Below are positions 1 to 11,592 of a DNA stretch of 64,000 nucleotides, one piece after another. This DNA is from Pezicula radicicola. Taxonomy: Eukaryota > Ascomycota > Leotiomycetes > Helotiales > Dermateaceae. How positions within the stretch are numbered: position 1 is the stretch's first letter; the number at the start of each line of letters is the position of its first letter. Location of the stretch: positions 939,295-1,003,294 of the forward strand of contig PDUO01000006.1 in assembly GCA_003008705.1 (NCBI GenBank). The letters are read 5' to 3'. Position numbers and translations under genes: made by a program. The notes under the pieces were generated by a model that saw only the letters and a program-made list of their open reading frames with translations, was not told where the DNA came from and ran no database searches.

Positions 1-1719
1 ATATTGTGGATTGAGGGGACGATGAAAAATATATCGTTCTTACAAACAACGTTAAGATCTCTCAAACCTTGAGGCAGGCGAAGATGCTGTGGCAGGAACA
101 TGAAAGTGTTAGACAAGGTGTTGTCCATCCGCCGATGCCTTTCCCAGAATTCTCCACGGAGCTGGTTCTCCGGTTGCTCGTTAGGACCTCTTCGATGGAT
201 GTGGGCAAAGTTATGACCAAAAAGAGTCGCCGAAAGGACAACACCTGCGTAAGATGATATCTTTGAAGCGCCATCTCCTGTCATTGCCTCAATAAGAGAG
301 ATCGAAGATGTTTCGCGTCCATTTTCAAAATCCTCATCTGAGCATGGCAGGTTGGTTAGAATCTAAAGTGTCAGCAGTAAACAAGTACATTATTTTCTTG
401 TACGCACCTCTGACTCGTTAATTACCATGGGCCAGCCTGTACCGGCACTAGACCAACGATCACCATAATACGCCCCCCAAAATGTTCTTCGACGTTCTTC
501 GAGCTCTATCCAGTCTTTTGCTGGCGGTAGAATTTGCTTTACCTCCAAAGCGGTCCCATCTAAGCGATAAAGGCCCATCATATGAACAAGGCGAGTGGCC
601 TTTCCCGTACTCATCCACGCTCTGGTAAAAAGTGTCCTTTTCGCTTCGTATGTTGCGAGCAAGATCCAGGTCTGGGCATGATACACAGTTATGAATGCTT
701 CGCCGTATCCCTGAAGCTGGTTAGTAATCTCATTACGTCCAATTGAGAAGGATTGCCAACCTTCATTTCTTCAGCCTCGGCATATCTTCGTGCCCGCGCA
801 TAGAACACATCTTCCAAATGTGCGTACTTGTCTGAAACCGACGCGGCTAACACCCACATAGCATATTGTAAACACACTGGCGGTCTTAAATTTGGGCCAA
901 GTTTCAATTTTGTAAAATAGCGTCGCTTGTGCATCAGGGGAATGGAGATATGGATGTTATCGAAGAAGATTCGATGCCTGGTTTCGTCAGCGCCTTTACT
1001 TACAAACTTGAAAGAGGTGTGTGCCTACAATTCGTCTTGTGCCTCGTCTGTGGGAAGCGGCTCTTGAAGGCCCAAACTAACGACTTCATTTGAAAAGGGC
1101 TCGCCCAGTGCTGTAGATGGGCTCCCATCGAAGTCGAACTCTGATTGTCCACGGCCTCTAGTGCCATCTTGGATATCGACACGGTTCTCCTCATTCAGGT
1201 CTATATTGCCATTGGGTAGAGCTGCGCTCCCATTCCATTTGGAATCAATCTTCTGCCTAGTTTGTTCGCGGATGATCGTTAGGTCTGTGGAGGAATGGTT
1301 AGACAATGAATTTGCCTCGGCGACGAGCTTGGTTTCCACTTGAGCTACGCCGCAACAGTCAGCACAATGAGGTTCCATCAAACTTGGACTCCATAAAGTA
1401 TACCTAGTCTCGCCTCCAATTCCTTCATATTCCTACGCTTCGCGCCCAGATTTCTTCGGCGTTCTGGATATTCACAGTCATGCCTCAGTCGACTGCACGT
1501 CCCACACGCAGGCTTCACTCGATCACATTTCAGCTTGCGCCTGCGACAGGAAACACAAGAAATGGTTTTTTCGACGGGATGCGCTGGTTTCCTGTCGTCG
1601 CTGGCGGGGGTAGTAGTGGGGCTGTTCTGCTCGACATCTTCAGGGCTGGCAGAGTCGAACTGCAGACCCTCGGCGGGGTGCTCTTGATGGGAACTAGCCT
1701 GCTGCAGTGCTTCAGGCAT
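1..1719 (-). CDS. Zn2Cys6 transcription factor, C-terminus off the left edge
   Basis: Nuclear DNA-binding regulator of unknown target. Exon 1 (1404-1719) encodes a basic N-terminus and a complete Zn2Cys6 binuclear cluster beginning CVSCRRRKLKCDR at about residue 55, followed by a short linker and the coiled-coil start ELEARL. The first intron (1345-1403) splits that coil and restores ELEARLAQVETK. Later exons read in frame through a typical fungal-specific (MHR) domain: DNIHISIPLMHKRRY, the stretch LQGYGEAFITVYHAQTW after an intron near 720-765, then ERRRTFWGAYYGDRW, and after another intron near 370-415 the block LPCSDEDFENG. The frame stays open to base 1, so the C-terminus is missing. The ATG at 1719 is the first in-frame one. 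Gene boundaries are good; the target is unknown. Confidence 0.85.
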
Positions 1720-3453
1720 ATCAAGGATATGTATACATAGGAGTTGTGTGGGCCAGGCTCTTTAGGAGCGTCTTGTTAGGATGGGTACAAAGTAGTATAG
1801 ACAAAGGATACAATAAAGGCGAGACAATTGAGGTTCCTCGCATCTTGAAGAACAGGTACGACCGACTTCTTGATCGACGACGTCTTCATTGGAGTCCAGA
1901 AACTCTAAACATATCCCCTAGCCTGGGGTGGACTAGCGTTGCAAACTGGCGGAATTCGGAAGATAAAGGTTGTATGGTGCCGAGCATGAGTCCGTTGACT
2001 ACCGTAAATCCGACCTGACGGATGCATACGCTAAGGCCGAGCACCGAAAGAAAGAGAGAAAAGAGAGAAAAGAGCCTCCAACCTCTCGACCCAGCACCAA
2101 TAAGGCACTGATAAGACCCAGCATGCCTTTTCTTCGCCGCCAGTTCCAGCCCCTTCTTCGGATTCAATTAGCATCCTTAACATCCCTCCGCGCTTGCTCA
2201 GCTTCCTCAGCCTGCACAACTGCTGATCCTCATCGATACGTCATGGGGAGTCATCATCACTAATACAGTACACCACTACCGTACACCACTACCGTACACC
2301 ACTACAGTACGGTAGAGCAGTCCAGCAGAGCATGCACAGATTAAGCTTCAGTCAGACGGCGACGAAACCTCAAGCCTTTTACCACCTGGACGTGCTTCTT
2401 TGCTTGGCGCTGAGTAGTTGCGACACGTTGTTCACTTCGAAAAGAAAACTAACTTTTCTTGGCAACTACAAAGCATCTGTTCTACGGAGTATTCCATTGC
2501 GCATTGCGCATAGCTGCGCTTAGTCATTCCTGCTCTCAGACCAATGGCGCAGCTCTCCTTTCCTTTCAAACCACTGTGGCTAGAAAAGATGAACTGACAA
2601 GCTGCATAAACAGTAGTACTGTACCGGTACCCTGCTCGTCCTGGTGTCGAAATCTTTTTGAAACAGCATTTCTGGTTTTGCATCGATTCGTCTAAGACTC
2701 TAAATATTAGCTTATGACAAATCAAGCTATGGGCCCACGGCGCCTGCGCTTCGTGCCGCAGTCTGTTCCATATTTCTCCACTACTCGCCTGTTCTTAAGC
2801 AAAACAGACGACCATCGTCCCAGCATTACCGTAGCTACAGTATATCTTGCACAGTCGTTACTGTTTATCGCCGAAAACATGTTTCACGACGTGAAAGTAC
2901 AGTTCAGTACTTGCTGCAATAGGTCGCCCTGCTCGGACTTAACCACTGGGGAAACTTAATTCCATACTGAGGGAAACCTACCTAGGCATAGAGAGGCCCA
3001 AGACAAGTATGGGAAGTGTTGCAGAAGATCAGTAACCCACGTGCAAGAAGGCATTGAAATGACAAATTGAAGGAGTAGGCTATGGGGTAGCGAAGACCTG
3101 CACTCCAAGCACAAATGCAGAGCTGGTTCGCAGACAGGAAGAGACATTGATGTGCTCTACTATGCACAACATATTTAGAGCGGCATATGGCTTTCCGCGA
3201 CTGAATCAGAAGGACCATACTAAGGCTTCTCACTCTTGCGTGCATCAAGCAATAGTACCTACATTACGAGCAGGAATCACGCAGCCAAATACGATATATC
3301 TGATACCTGATAGCAAGCCCATCAATCATTGATATGGATTGTATCATAAGCTGGATAGCGTTACCGACTTTAGTACCGCAAAGTTAATGGATTTAAATCA
3401 GGAGAAAAGGCATCAAAATAAGAAATAAGTAAGCTGGCCAGATCCGTCCTCGC
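1720..3453. other. Intergenic region between the left regulator and the oxalate decarboxylase
   Basis: No supported gene. Open frames here are short, use non-ATG starts or have no protein-like composition. The only clear structure is a three-copy 13-bp tandem repeat at 2268-2306, listed separately. The first part must hold the promoter of the left regulator; the last part is the 3' flank of the oxalate decarboxylase. Confidence 0.6.
2268..2306. repeat. 13-bp tandem repeat, three copies
   Basis: The unit gtacaccactacc occurs three times head to tail (2268-2280, 2281-2293, 2294-2306); only the final base of the third copy differs. A further gtac follows directly. It lies about 550 bp upstream of the left regulator's ATG. 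Function unknown; slippage-prone minisatellite is the simplest reading. Confidence 0.9.
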
Positions 3454-5116
3454 TTATGCCACGACATCTCCCTGGACAATATACTGCTTCTCCTTCTTGA
3501 ACGCAGCGACAGTCTCGTTGGTCAAGTTCAGAGTATCTTGGACGATCTGCGCTGGGGTTAAGCCAACCCACTGGCCCACAGAGATGTCTAAATTGATTTG
3601 TCAGTATGGTCACTTGCGCAGAGAAAATATAACTTACCAGAAAAGTGATCGGCCTGTAGGACTTCAATGAATATTAAATCGTCGGTTCCAATATTTTCAA
3701 CATAGTGCGTCATACTCTTTGGGATGTAGCCACAGTCTCCGGGGTGGTAATCAAAAGTCCTCGCATTTCCTTGGGCGGCATATATACTGATTCTTGCATT
3801 GCCGGCGATGAAGAAGTTCCATTCGTCGCTTGTTGTGTGCCAGTGGATTTCGCGAATCGCGCCAGGTTTAACAGTCACGACTGCTGCAGAAAAGCTTGAT
3901 GCAATTGGAAAGGTGGTTGGATCAACAACTTTCACTGTACCGCCTGTGACTTCGTGCGTAGGAGCTTGCTTTGACAAGTGGTACGTGTAGGAGTTCTCGA
4001 GTGGTACCAGGCCAGCGGGGCCGGTGACATTCTGCTGTTCTATATCGGTTGGTGCCGGGGTACCCGGAAAAATGAAGAGTTCTCCTGCGGGGATATCTTT
4101 CCATGCCGAGAGTGGAAGTTGGAAGTTCTTTGAAAGTACTTCTTGCTACAGATCCGTCAGTTAAGTGGTAAATTCTACCTAGGATTATTGCTAACCGGAT
4201 TATGGGCAAAGACTTCGGATGCTAGGAAAGTATTGTCCTCAGAAAACGAGCCGTCGTCAAAGACTAGAAGGAACTCGCAACCGCCTTCCAAGCCCTGCAG
4301 CGAATGTGGTATACCGCTGAGTTGACTGTTAGCCAGGTTGATCAAGACAACAAGAAGAGCTACTTACGGCGGGAAGAACCAGACATCTCCAGCACTCAAA
4401 TCATCTATGAAGGTCCGTCCATCCTCATCAATAGCCTGCACTCTCACAGTCCCATTCATCACATAGGACCACTCGGCTGCCTTGTGCCAATGTAGCTCTC
4501 TGTAACCACCCGGTTCCAATCTCATATCGACACCAGCCATGGCAGTAGCCGCAGGGATATTATCAACATTCTGCTGTCTCGACCACCCTGCGCGGTCAAG
4601 CCCGAGTTTTGCATGACTGAGGCCCATTCTGCAAGTCAAAAATTCAGAATCAGTATGCTTGCTCCAGAAATTTCAGGACTAAGCTCCAATGACCTCTAGA
4701 ATGGATATTCTACTAGGATTTTTCACTTACGGCCACTGCGCATTATCAACGCCACCATGATCAGTTCCTGGCGGCGCAAGCTTATCCGGGTTCAAGACAT
4801 CGTAGCCTAGGGTTCTTGGTCCTGGATCAGTTCCACCTTTGCTCCCGCGAATAGGCTGCGGGTTTTCGATATTGTTAAAGTCGAGGTAGGCGCCTACCGT
4901 CGCTGCATCAGTTTGCCCGGCTGCAAGTTCGTATTGGATATTATCGGTATCTTGGTTTACAACCCCGTTTGCTGGATTGTAACCTAGAAGGGAAGTGGGT
5001 GTTCCGGACTCGGCTTGCCTGAGGACTTTGGTTCCGGCGGGGGCAGCAGAAGCTCGTTCGAGGCTTGCAATTGCCAGTAGCAACGTTGCCAAGGTGCGGA
5101 GAGCCATTGGAGCCAT
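3454..5116 (-). CDS. Secreted bicupin oxalate decarboxylase
   Basis: Predicted to convert oxalate to formate and CO2 with Mn in an extracellular enzyme. Five exons of about 480 aa in total. Residues 1-25 form a signal peptide ([21 protein letters not shown], cleaved near APAG). Cupin 1 has the metal ligands HWHKAAEW near residue 175; cupin 2 has HWHTTSDEW near 357 and [10 protein letters not shown]. Between the cupins lies SEDNTF near residue 239, which corresponds to the flexible lid whose Glu distinguishes decarboxylases (SENS-like) from oxidases. Introns lie near 4640-4730, 4325-4365, 4147-4197 and 3589-3638; all have GT-AG ends and restore the frame. The protein ends YIVQGDVVA. The start is the first of two in-frame ATGs (5116 and 5107). 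Length and domain order match fungal oxalate decarboxylases. Confidence 0.93.
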
Positions 5117-8012
5117 TGAGGTTATTGGAGAATAGACTTTGAAGATTCTGAAAGAGTACGGCGAGAAAGAATGAGTTGAGAATAAAAAGGGACAGAAAGA
5201 AGGAAGATCCGACTTGGATACAGAAAGGGAAAAAAAGACTTCAGAAAGAGGGAATTCATCTTTCCTTTATCCTTTTCACCCCCTCTCTCTGTTATCATCT
5301 CCTATACTCCCATTCCCAGTTTCCCCTCTGTTATTATTACTCCCCATCGAACGTGGCCGGCCGATCTCTCTCGTCCCGAGTCACAGCACATCGTAAATTG
5401 CCCGTCCTTGGCGTACATCAACAACCAGAAGTTCAAGCACCGATCCACGCCGAACCAGGGATAAGCTTCACGAAGCTTTTCCAAATGCACGTCTCAACGC
5501 CATGGTACCAAATCTCCCGGACAAGACACCACTTTCAGAGTGGGTATTTACTTGGCATTGAGGGCATGTATACCCCAGTGCGCCAGCAGCGCACATCACG
5601 CCAAGCAACAAGCTTAGCCCCTCTTATCTTTTAACTCGAGCAATTTTTCTGGGTGTCTACTTTCCTCGAAACGCAATGCAAGGCTCTGCAAGGTTCAGCA
5701 GCAAAGCAAAGGCCCGCAATACCCAAAAAAAAGGGCTCTAGATTTGCGGGGTAAGACCGTACGACCGACGAAAGTATGGGCCATGCCATCTTGTTGGGTC
5801 TTGGCATCAGATGGACAATCTTATCTGGTGATCAGTTTATATCCAACGAAAGTTACCAAGCACCGAAATTCTATCAGAAAAGAGGTTGTTTTGCGTTAAG
5901 CGATGCATAGATTTGGTATACAATACCGAGATTCGTCCGACATTCGGCTGTGGAATGACGAGTTGAAGGGGATGTTGTGGTTATAAATATCAACTTTTTT
6001 TCCATTGTTGTTAGTGTCGGTGTAAGAAATGAGGTCCCTTGGATGTGTCAATGCGGGGTACGACATGCCCATGTGCTTGTTGCTTGTAGCTTGCATTTGC
6101 AGCTCGCAGTTTGCCTTTGCCAGATTCCCAGGTTGCCTTTTGCCAGGTTGTAGGGTGCAGGTTACAGGGCAGGTCGCAGGGAAAGGAGACCTAGGTTTTT
6201 TTGCGAAATGGAATCATTCTGCAATTCCTCTGGTGAGTTTTCTAAATTTCCTTATTACCGAATCTCAATTAACACGATTTATAACAACATTTGTATTGTT
6301 TTCTGAGCAGAGTTGATGGAACTGCTTGGATAATAGTTGTTCAAGCTTTTACAGTGGTTGAAATCTTTCGAGGTTGAATAATTTACTGGACATCGGTACC
6401 TCGGTAAGTTACATAATGCTCGTCTATAATAACCTTCTACTAAGTACCACGTCACCAACTCATCAAATCATCTTTCCACAAGATCCGATCCCAAATTCAG
6501 AGTTAAAACATTTTACTAATGTTATCTCTCTATCAGATTAATACGAAGTACTTTTTATATAGAAGTACATTAAAGTACATTAAAGTACCAATTGCTCATT
6601 CCCTTCCCACCCAATAAGAAATCAATACCTAGGTACCTTTCTAAATCAATCAGACAATTGGAGAATTGCCGTCCTTACGTAGTATCATTAACTTCATTTT
6701 CTTTCCCCTCTCAAAGAGCTAGGTTCAAGGTCTAGCTCAGTTTTGGGATTAAGAGTGGGGTTACATGCACGAAGGGTATTAAAAAATTTCGGGTAAAGTT
6801 CCCCGGAATCGTCTGGTGTGCTTCTTTTTTATCAGATGTGTCTGGTGTGTCCAGCTGGTCCAAAGATTGCTGGAAATGTAGATCGGCATATTTGGGAACC
6901 TATCGCTTATGAACCTTGTTTATCAGTACAGTAGTATCGCGGTCATTTCCATGTCTTTTGGCCGACTACGAAGTACTGTTTACAGTTTTTCTTAGGCGTC
7001 AGCTGCGTAGGTATTTTTGTATCCTCAAGTACAAGTACGGTAACTCTTTCTGGGGTGCTACAAGTGCGGCCCCTTTTGTACTGTACTTGATGATGATAGG
7101 CTAGAAATCATGCGATATATTTTTAAACAATTCTAAGTGGTTCTACTCTACGCGAATAAGTTTTTCTCTTCTTCTATCGGACCGTTAATTCCTACTGGAC
7201 TGCGCGATACGCTTCCCCCATTCAGCTACTGCATCCCCGTTACACTTTCAGTCAATGGTAAGTTAAGCGGCGCAATGAACCAATTCTTACCTACCTAGTC
7301 TCTTTTGCATGAATTCCTGCAAGTTCTAACAGGTTTTTGTAATGTATAGAAGGACTAGGCATTCCCTGCTTGCAGATGAAAATGATCACCTGGCTACGGC
7401 GACGGGCCGCGGATAGTGAGGGAGTGGTGTTGTATTCCGCAGGGGTGGAAGTTTAGGGCGGTGAGGTATTTGAGGGGGAGTGTGGCTTTTTTGGGTAGTG
7501 TAGGTACAGTAGTGGGGGAGGGTAAAGGGGAGGGTTTCTTTTGAGGTAAAGTTTTTTATGATTTTTTTATTGGTGTTTAATAGGATTGGTGAAGCGAGGG
7601 TGTTTTTTATACTTAGTTAAATTAGGTCAGTTGTACAAATCGAGTGATTTACTGAAGTATATCTCTTATGTTTTAATAAATACTTCTGTAAAAAGGTCTT
7701 AAAGATAGATTACCGCAGTACTCCTTTCCCCCCTCATCAAGTTGTGTCAGTAAATGTAGCTAGATATTAAGGCACGGTACCAAGACTGATTGCATCAGGT
7801 AGAGTAGAAGTAGTTGGATCTGATGAGCGGCTTTAAATTATCTAGACTTAGTGGCGATATGATTACCAACTCCTAAAATAAACAGTATACAAAGGCACAA
7901 GCCATGCTCTTTCCATAATCCGTTTCCGACTCCTTGATCCATGCATCAAGCAGTAGTCAGGAGAAGTACCAATCTACAGAGGCACAGTAGAAGCTCATGA
8001 AATCCCCTGTCC
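5117..8012. other. Long gene-free interval upstream of the oxalate decarboxylase
   Basis: No coding sequence is supported over 2.9 kb. The part next to the decarboxylase ATG is purine/pyrimidine-skewed (long CT runs at about 5270-5340), typical of fungal promoters. A short direct repeat of agtacatta-like units sits near 6563-6590. From about 7420 to 7560 the + strand is strongly G-rich and includes a G-quadruplex motif, listed separately. The rest is AT-rich without recognisable structure. Confidence 0.6.
7514..7534 (+). other. G-quadruplex motif
   Basis: Four G-runs of 5, 3, 4 and 3 bases separated by loops of 1, 4 and 1 bases (7514-7518, 7520-7522, 7527-7530, 7532-7534) meet the standard G3+N1-7 rule. 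More G-runs precede it (about 7470-7480). It is 480 bp beyond the 3' end of the regulator at 8013-10938. Folding is inferred from sequence only. Confidence 0.7.
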
Positions 8013-10938
8013 CTAGTCCATAAGCATATCACCCGCAATCGAACCATGAAAAGGGAGTGACGTGCTCGATGTATCAAAGTTCCATAGTTCCGGTGTAGTA
8101 TCGCACATAGCTGTTCCCTGAAATTGACTATCCCATAATTCCTGAATCGTCATTGAAAGGATTAGTTCAGAGACAAGAAAAGAATTTGGAATTTGGTTGG
8201 CTAGTTTTATGGGAGGAAATATTTAGAGTTTGGACTTACCCAGCCAAGATTCAGATTTGATGATGGTCCATTCATGATATTTTCCATCATTAGATCATCA
8301 GGTGGAGTCGAATGGGAATCTATGATAGCGTCCGGTATTTGATACCATGATGCTAGATGATTAGTTCCTTCGGTATTATTGTTATCAGCTGCAGCCTGTT
8401 GTCCAGATTCCGATTTAGTCCCTTGCAAAGATCAGCATTGAACAACGACATTAACGTCACTAACAACACTTAGTACAAAACATTAGCTTACCCGAATGCG
8501 ACCCAACCCTAGGATTGGCAGGTACCATGTTAACCTTATTTTGAGAATCCGCGTTCCTGATCTTCGCGATCATAGTTTTCAGCGCCTTAGCCGCTTTCAT
8601 GGCTTCCTTGGATGATGAACTAATCTCTAGCCAGACCTGATATGATTCGTCTAATGCAAATAACATCTCTTCTCTAGTCCAAGGTATCCCTTTAGATATA
8701 GAAGTAGTGTTGCCTTGTGTGAGGTTGTGTCCTAAATATAAGCAGACTAGCATGCCAGCGAGGAGATAATCATGTGCCATCAGCGCAATGACTTTCCAGC
8801 GGTCGAAGTACAATGATCCTTGTGGTTTGGCCTCTCGATGGATATGCATATGATATTGTAGGATCTTCATCGAAGCATCTACACAACTTTTTACTGAATA
8901 AGGATACTCAATTTTATTTTCGCCCTCAGATGTTGATGATTGAGGAACTACGAACTTCTTATGTAACACAGAGCGTGCTTTCTGGAAATTTAGCTCAAGT
9001 GCTAGTTTTTGTGCGGTGATGGCTGCTGAAACGGTTGCTGTTGGTTTGATATCGGAGATGTGGGAGAATTGTAGGTATTTTGGTATTTTGGAGCGAATAT
9101 CGTTGAGAGCTGCGTCGAGACGCATTATTTCGGCGTAAGGGGTTGGTTGAGTGGAGTTTGCTAGGTCGACTATCTCGCCGAGAACGGATGTGATGCGGAA
9201 CTTTACGATGGAGTAGCCCACTGGCGTTGGTTCTTCTTCTGGTCTTGCGGGTGGCAAGGCGGTTGTCTCAGGTGAGAAGTCTTCGTCGAGGAGATGGCGT
9301 GGAAGTGCTGTGTCGGATAGTCCTTGCTTAATCATGCGAGGAAGTCCTACTTGACAGGATGCTATGAGATCTAGCTGTTGGATGCCGTGCCAGAGACGCC
9401 GTTGCATTTCTCCTTGGAAGACTGAGATACTCGGGTAATGACTTGCGTCTCGATGGTAGCCCATCCTCATTGCTGATCTTATTACTATTCCCCAGACAAT
9501 CCAAATTGGGAAGTGGGCGTCGCCAGCTCGGAGGTATTCTGATATCATGTACACTAGGAGAGTTTGGACCGTGTACGGTACTGGATTTAGGTAGTTGCCG
9601 AGGATGAGGCATTGGACTGTTTTTCGTCGGAACAGGTTGGCTAGATCTTTTGGTGAGCGGACAGCGCTCTCTGATAGTGCCGCTAGAGGGGCTTCTTGGG
9701 ACAAATATTGAAAATATGAGGACAAAGTTAAGAAACTGAAGAGGAGCCCTCAGTGAGGTGTTAGCTGTTACTTTGAGCAGTAGTATTGAGCCAAAAACTC
9801 ACCAATCCACATAATAGGCGTTGCTGAGGGATCTCTCCAAAAGTCTTCATACTGAGACGAGTTAATTAAAATTGCACAAATTTTATTTTATTTATTTTCT
9901 CACCTCTTTTTTGAACGTTGGTACATGTATGAGAGCTTGGATTGTGTTAGCATGTTTCTACAATGAAAGCTTTCGGTGAAACAACTTGAAGCAAGGTCCA
10001 TGCTCCTAAAGTATTGTCGCATGAGTTCATCTGTTACGGGTCTTGAAGGTAGAGCAGCTAGAATTTCATCTCTGGTTGCGTGGTTATTTGCCCCAACGAG
10101 AAGATCAGGCCCTTGAGGGGCCGTCTCTGGTACTACTTCTCTTTGCTTCTCAACCTCTTCGAGGCAGTCTTTCAACTCAGCTATCTGCATATATATTAGC
10201 GACGGGCTGTTAATAGGGAATGGGAAATTAGGGATTCTGTTCGGGAGGCAACAGCTGTGAAATCGATCAATGCGATTATCTCGGGTGGGACTTAGTAATT
10301 AGATTCGTGTAAGTCCTTACATTTTCAAGAACCGCAGCCCAGTGAGCACCACCAACAAAAACTTGGTTTTCTTCCATGGATATCCGTCCAAACGAGTCCT
10401 CGGGGCCATAGAGATCATCATATGGTTCATTCAGGTCCTGAAGGCCATTTTCTGCTGAGGTTGTCGTGTAAGAAGGTGCTTGACGAGAAGCTTGCTGGCT
10501 ATTGGCCAAGGCCATAACCATCGCCTCGAGATGCTGAATCCTGGCCTGTACATCACTGTTTCCGTTGCCAGATTTGCGAACCTGTGAATTCTTATCTCGA
10601 ATTACGGAATTGACATAGGAACAAGATGAGGACAGGCCTCTTTTCTGGCAATTATCACATCTTGCATGGTCAGCTGTGCTTCACCAAGATCTCAGTATAT
10701 GAAAGCCTTACGGTAAATTTCGATCACATTTTAATCTATACAAGAATCAGTCAAGATCTAAAATTACTTAGATTACCGAGTAAACTAACTTTCGAGTTCT
10801 ACAGAGCATACATGAGAGCTGTGGCTTGAATCTCTGCCTGCTTGCTTTGGGTGCGAGTTTCCTCCCTGCTATTGTCCCTGGTGTGGAGGGAGAAGTTGTG
10901 GCTGGAGTTAGAGGGGGAGATGTGGCGTGTGCGGACAT
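8013..10938 (-). CDS. Zn2Cys6 transcription factor divergent from an MFS exporter
   Basis: Nuclear regulator of about 800 aa, probably controlling the adjacent exporter. The Zn2Cys6 cluster is split over three exons: SCMLCRTRK (exon 1, 10790-10938), a 24-nt exon (10712-10735) giving LKCDRNLP, and CDNCQKRG (exon 3 from 10660). Exon 3 continues with HLEAMVMAL (coiled coil) and FVGGAHWAAVLEN. Next come IAELKDCLEEVEKQ and PSRPVTDELMRQYF, then IHVPTFKKEYEDFWRDPS, then a long MHR domain (about 8500-9760) with GYHRDASHYPSISVFQGEMQ and RRLWHGIQQLD. Two further introns (near 8429-8495 and 8150-8235) lead to the C-terminus ending SIAGDMLMD. The first ATG is 10938; the upstream in-frame TTG at 10950 is not a plausible eukaryotic start. 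The domain pattern is certain; the target is inferred from the divergent arrangement. Confidence 0.88.
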
Positions 10939-11592
10939 AATGAAGGCCAAGGCAGGTATCTCCGTCCGTGAGCTCTATGAGGTGGTATGTGAAAAGTAAG
11001 TTTGAGGAGAGTGTACGAACAAGACATCGTACAGAGATCATGAGTTGTGATGTGCGGAGACATCCTCGAAGTTAACCACCCCCCATTCAGCCACGACAAA
11101 CGAGCCAGTCACATTTACTCCAATCCTCCGACCCTCCGATGAATGAGGCGTCAGCAAGGGTGTGTTTTCAAAAGTTAGAAGGGGTGTAGAGAAGTCTCAA
11201 ACCCTGGAAATATTGCGCTCAGATCTCAGAATGGTTAGAGCTCAACGGATACAGCCAAGAAAGAGTGTGCATGGATCAATGAAGAATATGAAAGATTTAT
11301 TTCCGCCAACCTTCACTCAACAATATACAACTGCGCCCAAACTAATCATCAATGCTACCACGCAAGATCAGGGTGAATTTAACGCCGCGTATAGGCATTG
11401 CTTCTATGGGCCGATGCTCCATTCTTCATAATGCTCCGCTAGGACGGAGATAGGCGAAGATATCTCCTTTTTCTCTTTATAAGGCTTTACTGGTACTGCT
11501 GTACCTTTCTTCTCATTTTAGTATGCAAATCACAGTCTTCTTTCTTCATTTCTGTACACTCGTTTCTCAACCCCACAAATCGTTGATCAACA
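10939..11592. promoter_or_regulatory. Divergent promoter between regulator and MFS exporter
   Basis: 654 bp shared by the regulator (-, ATG at 10938) and the exporter (+, ATG at 11593). The half-site CTCCG recurs: twice in direct orientation at 11126-11130 and 11134-11138, and as an everted pair at 11434-11449 (listed separately). An A/T-rich TATA-like ttataag lies at 11477-11483, about 110 bp before the exporter ATG, and the stretch up to the ATG is CT-rich. No gene lies inside. Confidence 0.55.
11434..11467. promoter_or_regulatory. Candidate Zn2Cys6 operator: CCG-N6-CGG with adjoining dyad
   Basis: CTCCG (11434-11438) and CGGAG (11445-11449) form an exact everted pair, CCG-N6-CGG, the kind of spaced triplet bound by Zn2Cys6 dimers. 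The right half overlaps a second dyad, GGAGATA (11446-11452) with TATCTCC (11461-11467). Both sit just upstream of a TATA-like element at 11477. Binding is inferred. Confidence 0.45.

Noticed and set aside
5176..5634. 152-codon frame on the + strand
   Set aside because: Lies in the CT-rich promoter of the oxalate decarboxylase; composition is promoter-like, not protein-like.
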